Source: DASUPK01 sp963774305
Lineage (GTDB): Bacteria; Actinomycetota; Thermoleophilia; Solirubrobacterales; 70-9
Direction: 5' to 3'
Assembly: GCA_963774305.1 (NCBI GenBank)
Contig: CAVZEM010000009.1
Coordinates: 248,001-312,000 of the forward strand
DNA length: 64,000 nt
The first letter of the stretch is position 1. The number at the start of each line of letters is the position of its first letter. The notes beneath the pieces are model-generated. The model was given only the letters and a program-made list of their open reading frames with translations. It ran no database searches and was not told where the DNA came from. Of this stretch, positions 41,216 through 49,895 are shown piece after piece. The position numbers were made by a program, and so were the translations under genes.

Positions 41216-41253
41216 ACCGGTTTGGAATTCAAATCAACCAGAGAGGAACAACA

Positions 41254-42390
41254 GTGGAGGTGGTGCGTGTGACTAGATCCAAGAGTTGGGCCCGCGGTGC
41301 CGTGCTTTCGGTTGCGGCGCTTGTGATCGGGCTCGGGCTCGCCGCCTGTGGAGGCGGCGGCGGTGGCGGAGGGCCGAAGGTGGCCCTGCTGCTGCCGGAG
41401 TCGAAGACGACTCGCTACGAGGCCCACGATCATCCGGAGTTCGAGGCCGCCCTCAACACGGCGTGCCCGGACTGTGAGCTCATCTACAACAACGCGAACC
41501 AGGACGCGTCGACGCAGCAGTCCCAGATGGAATCGGCGCTCACGGACGGGGCCGACGTCGTCGTCCTCGACCCGGTGGACTCCGCGTCCGCAGCGTCGAT
41601 GGTGAACCTGGCCAAGCAGCAGAATGTTCCGGTCGTGAGCTACGACCGGCTGATCCTGGACACGCCCGACGTCGCAGCGTATGTCTCGTTCGACAACGTC
41701 AAGGTGGGCGAGCTCCAGGGCAGCACCCTGGCCAAGAAGCTCGCCGATGACGGCAACGCAACCGGGCCGATCGTGAAGATCAACGGCTCGCCGACGGACA
41801 ACAACGCGACGCTGTTCGGTCAGGGCGCGGACTCGGCGCTGAATGCGGCGAACGTCCAGGTCGCCAAGGAGTACGACACCCCGGATTGGAGCCCCGACAA
41901 GGCCCAGTCCGAGATGGATCAGGCGATCACGGCGCTCGGCAAGACCGGGTTCAAGGGCCTGTACGCCATGAACGACGGCACCGCCGGTGGTGCGATCGCC
42001 GCGATGCAGGCAGCAGGCATCGATCCGAAGACGATCCCGTCGACGGGTCAGGACGCCGAGCTCGAGGCCGTTCAGCGGATCCTCACCGGCGACCAGTTCA
42101 TGACGGTCTACAAGGCGACCAAGCCGGAGGCAACGGCCGCAGCTCAGATGGCGGTCGCGCTCGCCAATGGCAAGCCGGTCCCGGCCAACATGATCACCAC
42201 GAAGACCAACAATGGCGCGACGGACGTCCCGTCGGATCTGCTGACCCCGGTCGCGGTGACGAAGGACAACGTCGCCACCGCGTCGTACGGCGGTCAGCCG
42301 CTGATCGGTTCGAACGGATACTGGACCGCCAGCGACGTCTGCACCCCGGAGTTCCAGTCGGCCTGTCAGGCGGCCGGAATCCAGCAGTAG
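41254..42390 (+). CDS. Xylose-type sugar-binding lipoprotein
   Basis: 378 residues from GTG 41254, with GAGAGG seven bases upstream; an ATG at 41212 overlapping the regulator stop would add 14 residues. Signal with lipobox LAAC (C32), followed by a Gly-rich linker. Periplasmic binding protein type 1 fold. VALLLPESKTTRYEAHDHPEFEAAL is characteristic of XylF-like binding proteins. The sugar is inferred to be xylose or a related pentose. Confidence 0.9.
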   Translation: MEVVRVTRSKSWARGAVLSVAALVIGLGLAACGGGGGGGGPKVALLLPESKTTRYEAHDHPEFEAALNTACPDCELIYNNANQDASTQQSQMESALTDGADVVVLDPVDSASAASMVNLAKQQNVPVVSYDRLILDTPDVAAYVSFDNVKVGELQGSTLAKKLADDGNATGPIVKINGSPTDNNATLFGQGADSALNAANVQVAKEYDTPDWSPDKAQSEMDQAITALGKTGFKGLYAMNDGTAGGAIAAMQAAGIDPKTIPSTGQDAELEAVQRILTGDQFMTVYKATKPEATAAAQMAVALANGKPVPANMITTKTNNGATDVPSDLLTPVAVTKDNVATASYGGQPLIGSNGYWTASDVCTPEFQSACQAAGIQQ

Positions 42391-42435
42391 GCGCGGACTG
42401 ATAAGAGAATGACCCCGGCGCGAGGAGATGAGAAG

Positions 42436-43242
42436 GTGAGCGAGCAGAAGCAGAGCGGCAATGGCAAGCCGGATCATCTCCTCGCGCTGAAGGGGTTCAG
42501 CAAGAGCTTCGGTCCCGTGCAGGCGCTCTCCGACGTCGACTTCGAGGTCGACGGCGGTGAGGTCGTCGCCCTCGTCGGCGACAACGGGGCCGGGAAGTCC
42601 ACCCTGATCAAGGCGATCGACGGCGTACAGCCGCCCGATTCGGGTCAGGCGTACTTCGAGGGCAAACCGGTCAAGATCAGCGACCCGAATTCGGCCACCC
42701 GGCTCGGGATCTCCTCGGTCTTCCAGGACCTCGCCCTCTGCGACAACCTCGACGTTGTCGCCAACCTCTACCTCGGCCAGGAGGTAGTTGGCAACGGGGG
42801 CGTCCCGCTGCCGGTGATCAACGAGACCGAGATGGAGCAGCACACAAGCGAGCTGCTCGACGAGCTCTCGGTGACCACGCTGGGCAGCGTGCGGACCGAG
42901 GTGGGAAGCCTCTCCGGAGGGCAGCGCCAGTCGGTGGCGATCGCCCGCTCCCTGCTCGGCGATCCCAAGGTCGTGTTGCTCGACGAGCCGACGGCGGCGC
43001 TCGGCGTGGCGCAGACGGCACAGGTTCTCAGTCTCGTCAAGCGCCTTCGCGACCGCGGCCTCGGCGTGGTCGTGATCAGCCACAACCTCGAGGATGTCTT
43101 CCAGGTCGCGGACCGGATTGTGGTGCTGCGCCTCGGCAGGCGCGAGGCGACCTTCGACATCCAGAAGACAACGCGAGAGGAGGTCGTGGCTGCGATCACC
43201 GGCGCCTCGGCCGAGCTCAAGGCCCAGAAGGAGGAGAAGTGA
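42436..43242 (+). CDS. Sugar ABC transporter ATPase, single domain
   Basis: 268 residues from GTG 42436 (AGGAG eight bases upstream; ATG 42409 is an alternative). Walker A GDNGAGKST (48-55), Q-loop VFQDLALCDNLDV, signature LSGGQRQ, Walker B VVLLDEPTAAL, H-loop ISHN. Classical XylG/RbsA ATPases have two tandem domains of ~500 residues; this has one, so it should work as a homodimer (FrcA-like). GTGA-coupled to the permease. Confidence 0.92.
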   Translation: MSEQKQSGNGKPDHLLALKGFSKSFGPVQALSDVDFEVDGGEVVALVGDNGAGKSTLIKAIDGVQPPDSGQAYFEGKPVKISDPNSATRLGISSVFQDLALCDNLDVVANLYLGQEVVGNGGVPLPVINETEMEQHTSELLDELSVTTLGSVRTEVGSLSGGQRQSVAIARSLLGDPKVVLLDEPTAALGVAQTAQVLSLVKRLRDRGLGVVVISHNLEDVFQVADRIVVLRLGRREATFDIQKTTREEVVAAITGASAELKAQKEEK

Positions 43243-44450
43243 TGGAGGGCGCCACGGGAACGGCCAACGGCGCGGAGCCGCAGGAGGGAAGGCTCACCGT
43301 CATCGCCCGCCTGGCGCGCGGCGAGCTCGGCTCGCTGCGGGTGTTCCTCACGATCGCCCTGATCTGGGTGATCTTCCAGTCTCAAAACGACCGTTTCCTG
43401 TCCGCGATCAACCTGACCAACCTGACGCTCCAGATCGCGGCCATCGGGACGATCTCGGTCGGCGTCGTGCTCGTCCTGCTGCTCGGGGAGATCGATCTCT
43501 CCGTCGGCGCGGTCAGCGGGCTCGCCGCGGGAGTGATGGCCGTGCTCCAGGTCAAGCATGGCTGGAGCCCCGAACTGGCCATCCTTGCCGGCCTCATGAC
43601 CGGCGCCATCATCGGGTTCTTCAACGGCTTCATGGTCACCTTCTTCGGGATCCCCTCATTCGTGGTGACCCTTGCGGGACTGCTTGCCTGGCAAGGGGCG
43701 CTCTTATTCGTGCTCGGGGACACCGGGACGATCAACCTGCCGCCGAGCACGATCACCGACCTGGCCGGCAAGTTCTTCTCGGCCGGCGTCGGCTATGCCC
43801 TCGCGGCCATCGTCACCGGCGTGACGCTCGGCACCGGATTGATGGAGTTACGCCGGAGACAGAAGGCGGGCCTGGAGACCGACCCGCTCGCCGGAATCGT
43901 CATCCGGACTGTGGTCGTCGGCGTCGCGAGCTTCGCCGCGGTGGCGATCCTGAGCTCGGACCGAGGCATTCCGCTCTCGGCGCTGATCCTCGTCGGCTTC
44001 TGCGGCTTCTTCGCCTGGCTGACGACGCGAACGCCGTTCGGTCGCCACATCTTCGCCGTCGGCGGGAACGCCGAGGCGGCGCGGCGCGCGGGCATCCCGA
44101 TCAACCGCGTCCGCATCCTGGTCTTCACGATCTGCTCGACGATGGCGGCGGCCGGCGGGATCCTCGCGGCCTCGAGGCTGATCGCCGTCAACCAGGCATC
44201 CGGTTCGGGGGACATCCTGCTCCTCGCGATCGCCGGGCCGGTGATCGCCGGGACCAGCCTGTTCGGCGGCCGCGGCTCGGTCTGGTCGGCTCTGCTGGGT
44301 GCCGTGGTGATCGGGTCGATCTCGAACGGCATGGACCTGCTCGGCCTGAACTCGGACGTCAAGTACATGATCACCGGAGGCGTTCTCCTCGCCGCCGTGA
44401 CGGTCGACGCCCTGGCGCGGCGGCAGCGCGAGCGGGTGCAGGTGACCTAG
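43242..44450 (+). CDS. Sugar ABC transporter permease
   Basis: 402 residues, BPD_transp_2 family, about ten membrane helices. N-terminal ~40 cytoplasmic residues, then VFLTIALIWVIFQSQN. Family signature region: VLLLGEIDLSVGAVSGLAAG; the EAA-like loop TPFGRHIFAVGGNAEAARRAGI is the ATPase contact. Length (~400) matches XylH rather than RbsC (~320). Third gene of the ROK-controlled xylose-type operon. Confidence 0.92.
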   Translation: MEGATGTANGAEPQEGRLTVIARLARGELGSLRVFLTIALIWVIFQSQNDRFLSAINLTNLTLQIAAIGTISVGVVLVLLLGEIDLSVGAVSGLAAGVMAVLQVKHGWSPELAILAGLMTGAIIGFFNGFMVTFFGIPSFVVTLAGLLAWQGALLFVLGDTGTINLPPSTITDLAGKFFSAGVGYALAAIVTGVTLGTGLMELRRRQKAGLETDPLAGIVIRTVVVGVASFAAVAILSSDRGIPLSALILVGFCGFFAWLTTRTPFGRHIFAVGGNAEAARRAGIPINRVRILVFTICSTMAAAGGILAASRLIAVNQASGSGDILLLAIAGPVIAGTSLFGGRGSVWSALLGAVVIGSISNGMDLLGLNSDVKYMITGGVLLAAVTVDALARRQRERVQVT

Positions 44451-44477
44451 CAGCCGCCAGGCTGCCGAGGCGTAGCC
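44450..44477 (+). repeat. Post-stop bipartite hairpin element, copy 2
   Basis: GCAGCC-GCCA-GGCTGC begins with the last base of the permease TAG stop, followed by GGC-GTA-GCC (44469-44477). A further perfect hairpin, CCGCCGG-GCTGA-CCGGCGG (44479-44497), follows without a T-run and could end transcription. Confidence 0.45.
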
Positions 44478-44546
44478 GCCGCCGGGCTGACCGGCGGACG
44501 GAGGAATTGCGACGCTGCGCGCCGATCCCCGCCTACAGTTGTTCCT

Positions 44547-46250
44547 GTGGGTGCGATGAGGCGGGCAGCCCTGACGATCGGTGCGCTGTTGATGTTGGCT
44601 GTCGTCGGTGTGAGGTCTGCTCCGGCGGAGGCGGCGACCCCGAGCTCAGCGGCGCTGAGTCGCGCCGTGGTGATGGTCGCCACCCCGGCCCTGCCCACAG
44701 GCCGGAGCCTCGAGGCGCGCGGGCGCTGGCACGCGGTCCGCGCCGAGTCCAGCCGGATCCTCGACCGTTTGGCGGACCGCCAAGGCCTGTCGGTCGAGAC
44801 CGCGATCCCCGAGATCGGGATGTTGAGCGTGGACGTCGGACCAGGCGGACTGGGCGCTCTGAAGAGGAGCCTGGCGGACGACCCCCGGGTGCAGTCCGTG
44901 CGGCCCGACCCGCTAGTGCAGCTCCGCTACTCGCCGGGCGACTACGCCTTCGCTCATCACGATCCTCACGCGCCGAGCGGAGACCTCTCGCAGTGGAACC
45001 TGATCCGCGAGGACGGCCCGCGCGCCTGGGACCTGTCGCGTGGCACCGGAGCAGAGGTCGCGATGATCGACTCCGGCGTGGACGGCGGGCATCCGGACAT
45101 CGCCAGCCGGATCGCGGGCGCCGCGGCGTTCGGCACCAGCTCTCCCACCACTGATCCGATCGGCCACGGAACGCATACCGCCGGTCTCGCCTGCGGAGAC
45201 ACGGACAACGCCTTCGGGATCGCGTCGATGGGATTCGACTGCTCCCTCTACATCGCCAAGGTCGTAGTTCCCGGCCCGTGCTCGAACGTCGCCAATGCGA
45301 TCACCGCGGCCGCGGATCGCCGCAGCGCCGTGATCAGCATGAGCCTCGGCGGCTGCGATCCGGGACTCGTCCCCGCGCTCACCTACGCGCAGTCCCGCGG
45401 GTCCGTCCTGGTGGCCGCCGCGGACAACACCCCGAACCCGGATGGCTCATGCGGCGGCCTCCTCGATCCGTTCAACTGCATCTACCCGGAGGAATGGCTC
45501 CAGCCCAACGGCACCGGGTCGAACGCCGGCTTCGACCGCGGCCTGGTGGTCACCTCCGCCAAGTACGACGGCTCGCCCTCATCGTTCGCCGAGCAGACGA
45601 GCCGGGTCTCCGTGGCCGCCTTCGGAGCGGCATCCAACGCGATCGGCGGCCAGCAGGGCATCCTCTCGAGCTGGCCGGCCAACAGCGTCAGCGACGACGC
45701 CTCCGGGGGCCGCACCGCCGTCAACGGGGACAACCGCTTCTCATATCTGGTCGGGACGAGCATGGCGACGCCCCAGGTTGCGGGCGTAGCCGCGCTGATT
45801 CGGGCGGTGAAGCCGAGCATCGCCAACACCAAGGTCGTGCACCTGATCAAGGCGACCGCCAGCCACTGCGGCTCATACGAAGGGGGCATCGGGTGGGGGG
45901 TCATCCGGGCCGGACAGGCAGTGGCGGCCGCGCTCAATCGGGACGTCGATCCTCCGACCTCCCGCGTCAAGAGGGCCAGGCGGGATCACGGGACGGTGGA
46001 TCTGAAGATCAAGCGTCACGACACCTCCGGCGGCACCAGCTGCGTGAGGCTGCCGACCGCCGGCGTCAAGAAGGTGCTCGTCTTCGCCTCGGCGAACGGC
46101 GGGGCCTACCACCGGATCGGCAAGACCCGCAAGGCCAAGCTCCGCTTCCATGGGAAAAGAGGCCGGCGCTACCGCTTCTTCTCGATCGCGGTCGACAAGG
46201 CGGGGAACCGCGAGGCGCCTCCGGCCGGGCCCGACGCGAAGCTGAAATAG
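44547..46250 (+). CDS. Secreted subtilisin-like serine protease
   Basis: 567 residues from GTG. Signal peptide ending near PAEAA, an inhibitor-like propeptide (about 35-130), then the S8 domain: D175 (AMIDSGVDGGH), H207 (PIGHGTHTAGL), S405 (GTSMATPQVAG). The oxyanion Asn is probably N294 (AAADNTPN). The C-terminal ~90 residues are basic (VKRARRDHGTVDLKIKR) and carry a beta domain RYRFFSIAVDKAGNREA resembling fibronectin-type modules. An extracellular protease; substrate unknown. Confidence 0.92.
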   Translation: MGAMRRAALTIGALLMLAVVGVRSAPAEAATPSSAALSRAVVMVATPALPTGRSLEARGRWHAVRAESSRILDRLADRQGLSVETAIPEIGMLSVDVGPGGLGALKRSLADDPRVQSVRPDPLVQLRYSPGDYAFAHHDPHAPSGDLSQWNLIREDGPRAWDLSRGTGAEVAMIDSGVDGGHPDIASRIAGAAAFGTSSPTTDPIGHGTHTAGLACGDTDNAFGIASMGFDCSLYIAKVVVPGPCSNVANAITAAADRRSAVISMSLGGCDPGLVPALTYAQSRGSVLVAAADNTPNPDGSCGGLLDPFNCIYPEEWLQPNGTGSNAGFDRGLVVTSAKYDGSPSSFAEQTSRVSVAAFGAASNAIGGQQGILSSWPANSVSDDASGGRTAVNGDNRFSYLVGTSMATPQVAGVAALIRAVKPSIANTKVVHLIKATASHCGSYEGGIGWGVIRAGQAVAAALNRDVDPPTSRVKRARRDHGTVDLKIKRHDTSGGTSCVRLPTAGVKKVLVFASANGGAYHRIGKTRKAKLRFHGKRGRRYRFFSIAVDKAGNREAPPAGPDAKLK

Positions 46251-46254
46251 CTCC

Positions 46255-47706
46255 CTAGCCCGGCAGGTCTGCGCCCGCGGCCAGGTCGGCCTGGGAGCGG
46301 GCCTCGCGGGCCTCGGCGGCCGCGAGCAGGTCGCCGAGCGACTCCGAGAGCCCGGTGGCGAGCATCTCGATGTCCTCCATCGTGTCGTAGTCGCCGAGCA
46401 GGCCGAAGTCGATGCCGCCGTTGTAGGACATGATCGCGATGGCGAGCGCGTGGTTCTCGGGCAGGAACGCGACGGGGAAGACATCCTGGAGCTCGCGACC
46501 GAGCACGTACAGCGGGATCTGGGGGCCCGGCACGTTGGTGACGATCAGGTTGAAGAGCCTGGTGGAGAAGTTGATCCGGGAGGCTTGCGCCAGCAGTGTC
46601 GGCGGTGCGAAGTCATTGAAGCGCGAGATCACCTCGGCTCCGAGAGCCTGCTTCGACTCCTTGAGACTGCCCATCGCGCGGCGCACGGCCTCCAGGCGCT
46701 TCACGGGGTCCTCGATGTAGACGGGCAGTGGTCCACGCATCGCGGCGATCCGGTTGCCGAGCTGGCCGCGCTCGTCCTCGGCCCGGATCGAGACCGGGAC
46801 TAGCGCCCGCAGCTCGAGACCCTCGGTCTTCAGCCCGCGGCTTCGCAGCCAGCTCCGCAGGGCACCGCTCACCACGGTCAGCACGACGTCGTTGACCGTC
46901 CCGCCGAGCGCGTCCTTGATCCGCTTGAAGTCGGCGAGCTCAGCGCGGGCCCAGGCGAATCGGCGATGGGACCCGATCTCGGTGTTGAGCGGAACCTCGG
47001 GCGCCGGGTTGGTGAAGTTCCAGGCCACCTCGCCGAGCGCCTCGCCGGCCTCGACGATCTTGCGAGTGCTTCTCCTGGGGTGGCTTGCGGCGCGGACAGC
47101 GCGGCGAGCCAGCTTGAAGGGCGTCTCGCTGAGCTCGACCGCCCCGCGGGCAGCCAGCTCGGCGGAGGAGGGTGAGGGATGCGCAACCCAGTCGCGGTCG
47201 GGCTCGATCGGCTCCGGCACCGGCTGGACGTCGAAGAGGACCGTTGCGATGTCGACGCCCGAGACCCCGTCCACCAGAGCGTGATGGGTCTTCGTCACCA
47301 GCGCGAATCGGTTCTTCTCGAGACCCTGCACGAGCCACAGCTCCCAGAGCGGCTTGGAGCGGTCGAGGGCCTGCGAGAAGAGCCGCCCCGCGATGTTGCG
47401 GAGCTGCTCCTCGGAACCGGGCGCGGGCAGCGCAGAGTGCCGGACGTGGTACGCGAGGTGGAAGTGCGGGTCGTCGACCCAGAACGGCCTGCCTGTCTCG
47501 ATCGGCGGGAAGGCGAGCTTCTGGCGGAACCGCGGAACCAGGTGCAGCCTGCTCCGTACGTGGTTCAGGAAGTCCTGATAGGCGGGCGGCGGACCCTCGA
47601 AGATCAGGATCGCCCCGACGTGCATGTGCGCGCTCGAGGTCTCGTTCGTGAGAAACGAGGCGTCGATCGAGCTCAACCGGTCCATGTGTCCCTGTGCCAT
47701 CGGCAT
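46255..47706 (-). CDS. Wax ester synthase/diacylglycerol acyltransferase
   Basis: 483 residues, the usual WS/DGAT length. Catalytic H141-H142-x3-D146-G147 in THHALVDGVSG. Also DRLSSIDASFL near the N-terminus and the C-terminal ATNVPGPQ-like IVTNVPGPQIPLY. It makes wax esters or triacylglycerol storage lipid from acyl-CoA. Three in-frame ATGs (47706, 47700, 47685) are possible starts. Divergent from ispH, with the start regions nearly touching. Confidence 0.93.
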   Translation of the reverse strand: MPMAQGHMDRLSSIDASFLTNETSSAHMHVGAILIFEGPPPAYQDFLNHVRSRLHLVPRFRQKLAFPPIETGRPFWVDDPHFHLAYHVRHSALPAPGSEEQLRNIAGRLFSQALDRSKPLWELWLVQGLEKNRFALVTKTHHALVDGVSGVDIATVLFDVQPVPEPIEPDRDWVAHPSPSSAELAARGAVELSETPFKLARRAVRAASHPRRSTRKIVEAGEALGEVAWNFTNPAPEVPLNTEIGSHRRFAWARAELADFKRIKDALGGTVNDVVLTVVSGALRSWLRSRGLKTEGLELRALVPVSIRAEDERGQLGNRIAAMRGPLPVYIEDPVKRLEAVRRAMGSLKESKQALGAEVISRFNDFAPPTLLAQASRINFSTRLFNLIVTNVPGPQIPLYVLGRELQDVFPVAFLPENHALAIAIMSYNGGIDFGLLGDYDTMEDIEMLATGLSESLGDLLAAAEAREARSQADLAAGADLPG

Positions 47707-47762
47707 TGATCAGCCTAGCTTCTCGGTACGGAAGCACGGCCGCTACCCTTCGCCCGGGCGTC

Positions 47763-48740
47763 ATGTCCACCTCCGAAAACACCCTTCCAGCTCCCTCCAA
47801 GGTCCTGCTCGCGGCGCCGCGCGGCTACTGCGCGGGCGTGGATCGAGCCGTGCAGACGGTCGAGCACGCGCTCGATCTCTATGGCGAGCCGATCTACGTC
47901 CGCAAGGAGATCGTCCACAACAAGCACGTCGTGCATGAGCTCGAGAAGCGCGGAGCCATCTTCGTCGAGGAGGAGACCGAGGTGCCGGAGGGAGAGATGG
48001 TCGTTTTCTCCGCCCACGGAGTCGCCCCGAGCGTCCACGAGAACGCCGAGAAGCGCCGTCTCCGCACGATCGACGCGACCTGCCCGCTGGTCACCAAGGT
48101 CCACGTCGAGGCCCGCAAGTTCGCCCATGACGGCTACACGATCGTCCTGATCGGCCATGAGGGCCACGAGGAGGTCGAGGGGACGACCGGCGAGGCGCCC
48201 GAGCGGACCATCCTCGTTCAGACGGAGGAGGACGTCGACGACCTCGAGGTCGACGACCCAGACCGGATCGCCTACATCACCCAGACCACGCTCTCGGTCG
48301 ACGAGACCAGTTCGATCATCGCCGCCCTCAAGGAGAAGTTCCCCAACGCGGTCGGGCCGAAGACCGACGACATCTGTTACGCGACCACCAACCGCCAGCA
48401 GGCTGTCAAGGCGCTCGCCAAGGAGTGCGATCTGGTGCTCGTCATCGGCTCGACCAACTCATCGAACTCGAACCGGCTGGTCGAGGTCGCGCGCGAGCAT
48501 GGCGCCGACTCCTACCTGATCGACAACCACGGGCAGGTACAGGAGGAATGGCTCGAGGGCGTCGACACCGTCGGCATCACGTCCGGGGCCAGCGCTCCGG
48601 AAGAGCTGGTCGAGCAGCTCGTCACCTTCTTCCGCGAGCGCGGCGCCGATGACGTCTCGGAGCTGAAGACCGTCGACGAGGACGTCCGCTTCATGCTGCC
48701 CGGCGAGATCCGGGCGGAGCTCGCAGGCTCGGGCGCCTAG
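47763..48740 (+). CDS. ispH: 4-hydroxy-3-methylbut-2-enyl diphosphate reductase
   Basis: 325 residues. Last enzyme of the MEP isoprenoid pathway, making IPP and DMAPP. The three [4Fe-4S] cysteines are C23 (PRGYCAGVDRAV), C107 (IDATCPLVTK) and C205 (DDICYATTNRQ). The HEV-type loop IGHEGHEEVEGTTGEA and the substrate loop GSTNSSNSNRL are present. ATG 47763 is chosen because the protein should begin shortly before KVLLAAPRGYC; an ATG 69 bases upstream lies in the divergent promoter. Confidence 0.96.
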   Translation: MSTSENTLPAPSKVLLAAPRGYCAGVDRAVQTVEHALDLYGEPIYVRKEIVHNKHVVHELEKRGAIFVEEETEVPEGEMVVFSAHGVAPSVHENAEKRRLRTIDATCPLVTKVHVEARKFAHDGYTIVLIGHEGHEEVEGTTGEAPERTILVQTEEDVDDLEVDDPDRIAYITQTTLSVDETSSIIAALKEKFPNAVGPKTDDICYATTNRQQAVKALAKECDLVLVIGSTNSSNSNRLVEVAREHGADSYLIDNHGQVQEEWLEGVDTVGITSGASAPEELVEQLVTFFRERGADDVSELKTVDEDVRFMLPGEIRAELAGSGA

Positions 48741-48758
48741 GACTCGCCGGCCAGCTCG

Positions 48759-48857
48759 TCAGCTGAACAAACGCTCGCCGACGAAGCCGCCCGGCTGAGC
48801 TCCGGGAGGGATCGCGAAGACCGCGCTGGAGGTGTGCTTGATGTACTCGTTGAGCGC
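48759..48857 (-). pseudogene. Remnant of a DyP-type peroxidase gene (efeB 3' end)
   Basis: The minus strand reads ALNEYIKHTSSAVFAIPPG, then GGFVGERLFS and TGA. This is the extreme C-terminus typical of EfeB/DyP haem peroxidases; the rest of the gene is absent. It begins one base after the efeO remnant and in another frame, so it is not translated from that start. Confidence 0.7.
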
Positions 48858-48858
48858 G

Positions 48859-49026
48859 TGCGGGGGCGGTCGCCCTGGCCGGATCGCAGCCCGCGTCAGT
48901 CAGCTTGAAGGAGAGCTTGTGGGCCCCGGCGGGGGAGTCGTCCGAGTTGCCGCACCCGGCGAACAGCAGGGAGCCGAGCGCGACGGATGCGACTAGAGAG
49001 CTTCGTTGGGTGCTTCGGTGGGTCAT
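48859..49026 (-). pseudogene. Remnant of efeO (5' end)
   Basis: 56 codons. Lipoprotein signal with LFAGC, then HKLSFKLTDAGCDPARATAPA, the start of the EfeO cupredoxin domain. Homology stops there, and the frame then reads Arg-rich nonsense to 48691. The ATG overlaps the efeU stop (ATGA), the normal efeUO coupling. The intact gene would have ~380 codons. The break joins directly to the efeB remnant, so one deletion of roughly 2 kb (inferred from family lengths), or an assembly collapse, explains both. Confidence 0.75.
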
Positions 49027-49895
49027 CGAGCCTCGGTTTGAGTCGTGACAGTTGCGGGCTGGCGGCGTAGGCGGAGAAGCGGACGCCCGGGCCGCCAGCC
49101 GTCGGGCCAGACCACGTACAGGCCCATGGGGATTGCGAAGAGCAGGTAGACGAGCACCTCGACCTCCGTGGGCTGTGGCTGGAGGCCGAGCATCCCGGTC
49201 AGCAGGGATCCGCTCACTGTTCCCGGCTGCACCAGCCAGCTGAGGTCGAGCGCCTCGGCCTGCATGCCGTTGATCCAGCCGGCCTCGTGCGCGGTATGGG
49301 CGGCCGTCGCCAGCAGCCCAGCCGCCACCAGGACGAGAATGAACCCGGTGACGCGGAAGAAGCGAGAGAGGTTGATGCGAACCCCGCCGAAGTAGATGGC
49401 GGCGCCGAGACCGATCGCCGCAACCAGCCCGATCACCGCCCCCGCACCGGCGGCAGTGGGATCCGAGGTGTCCTGGAAGGCCGCCAGCATGAAGACTGTC
49501 GTTTCGAAGCCCTCGCGGAGGACTGCGAGGAAAGCCATCCCGACGAGGGCAGCCGCCGAGCCGGCGGCGAGCGCCTCCGCGACGTGCCCCTCCAGTTGCG
49601 CGCGGAGGCCGCGGGCATGCCGCCGCATCCAGACGATCATGTAGCTGATCATCCCGACCGCGATCAGCCCGACGATCGTCTCTAGGCCCTCCTGCTGGCG
49701 CTGGGGCAGCTGCTCGTCCACCAGGCGGAGCGCCACCGCGACGCCGACGCAGATCGCCACCGCGAGCGCGACACCGAGCCACATCGAGCGCAGCGCGTCC
49801 CGCCGGCCCTGCTTGACGAGGAAGGCGGCGACGATGCCGACGATCAGCGAGGCCTCGACCCCTTCGCGCAAGGCGATGACCAGGGTGGGGATCAT
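49023..49895 (-). CDS. efeU: EfeU/FTR1-family iron permease
   Basis: 290 residues with seven expected membrane helices. The two iron-binding R-E-x-x-E motifs are intact: REGVE (10-14) and LREGFETTVF mid-protein. The C-terminal segment YVVWPDGWRPGRPLLRLRR is cytoplasmic. EfeU normally moves iron delivered by EfeO and EfeB, which are destroyed here, so its activity may be lost or depend on other proteins. ATGA-coupled to the thioredoxin-like gene upstream. Confidence 0.92.
   Translation of the reverse strand: MIPTLVIALREGVEASLIVGIVAAFLVKQGRRDALRSMWLGVALAVAICVGVAVALRLVDEQLPQRQQEGLETIVGLIAVGMISYMIVWMRRHARGLRAQLEGHVAEALAAGSAAALVGMAFLAVLREGFETTVFMLAAFQDTSDPTAAGAGAVIGLVAAIGLGAAIYFGGVRINLSRFFRVTGFILVLVAAGLLATAAHTAHEAGWINGMQAEALDLSWLVQPGTVSGSLLTGMLGLQPQPTEVEVLVYLLFAIPMGLYVVWPDGWRPGRPLLRLRRQPATVTTQTEAR

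Noticed and set aside
48691..48858. Continuation of the efeO frame to 48691 as a real protein end
   Set aside because: Beyond TAPA the translation is Arg-rich and unlike any EfeO, and the other frame matches a DyP C-terminus.
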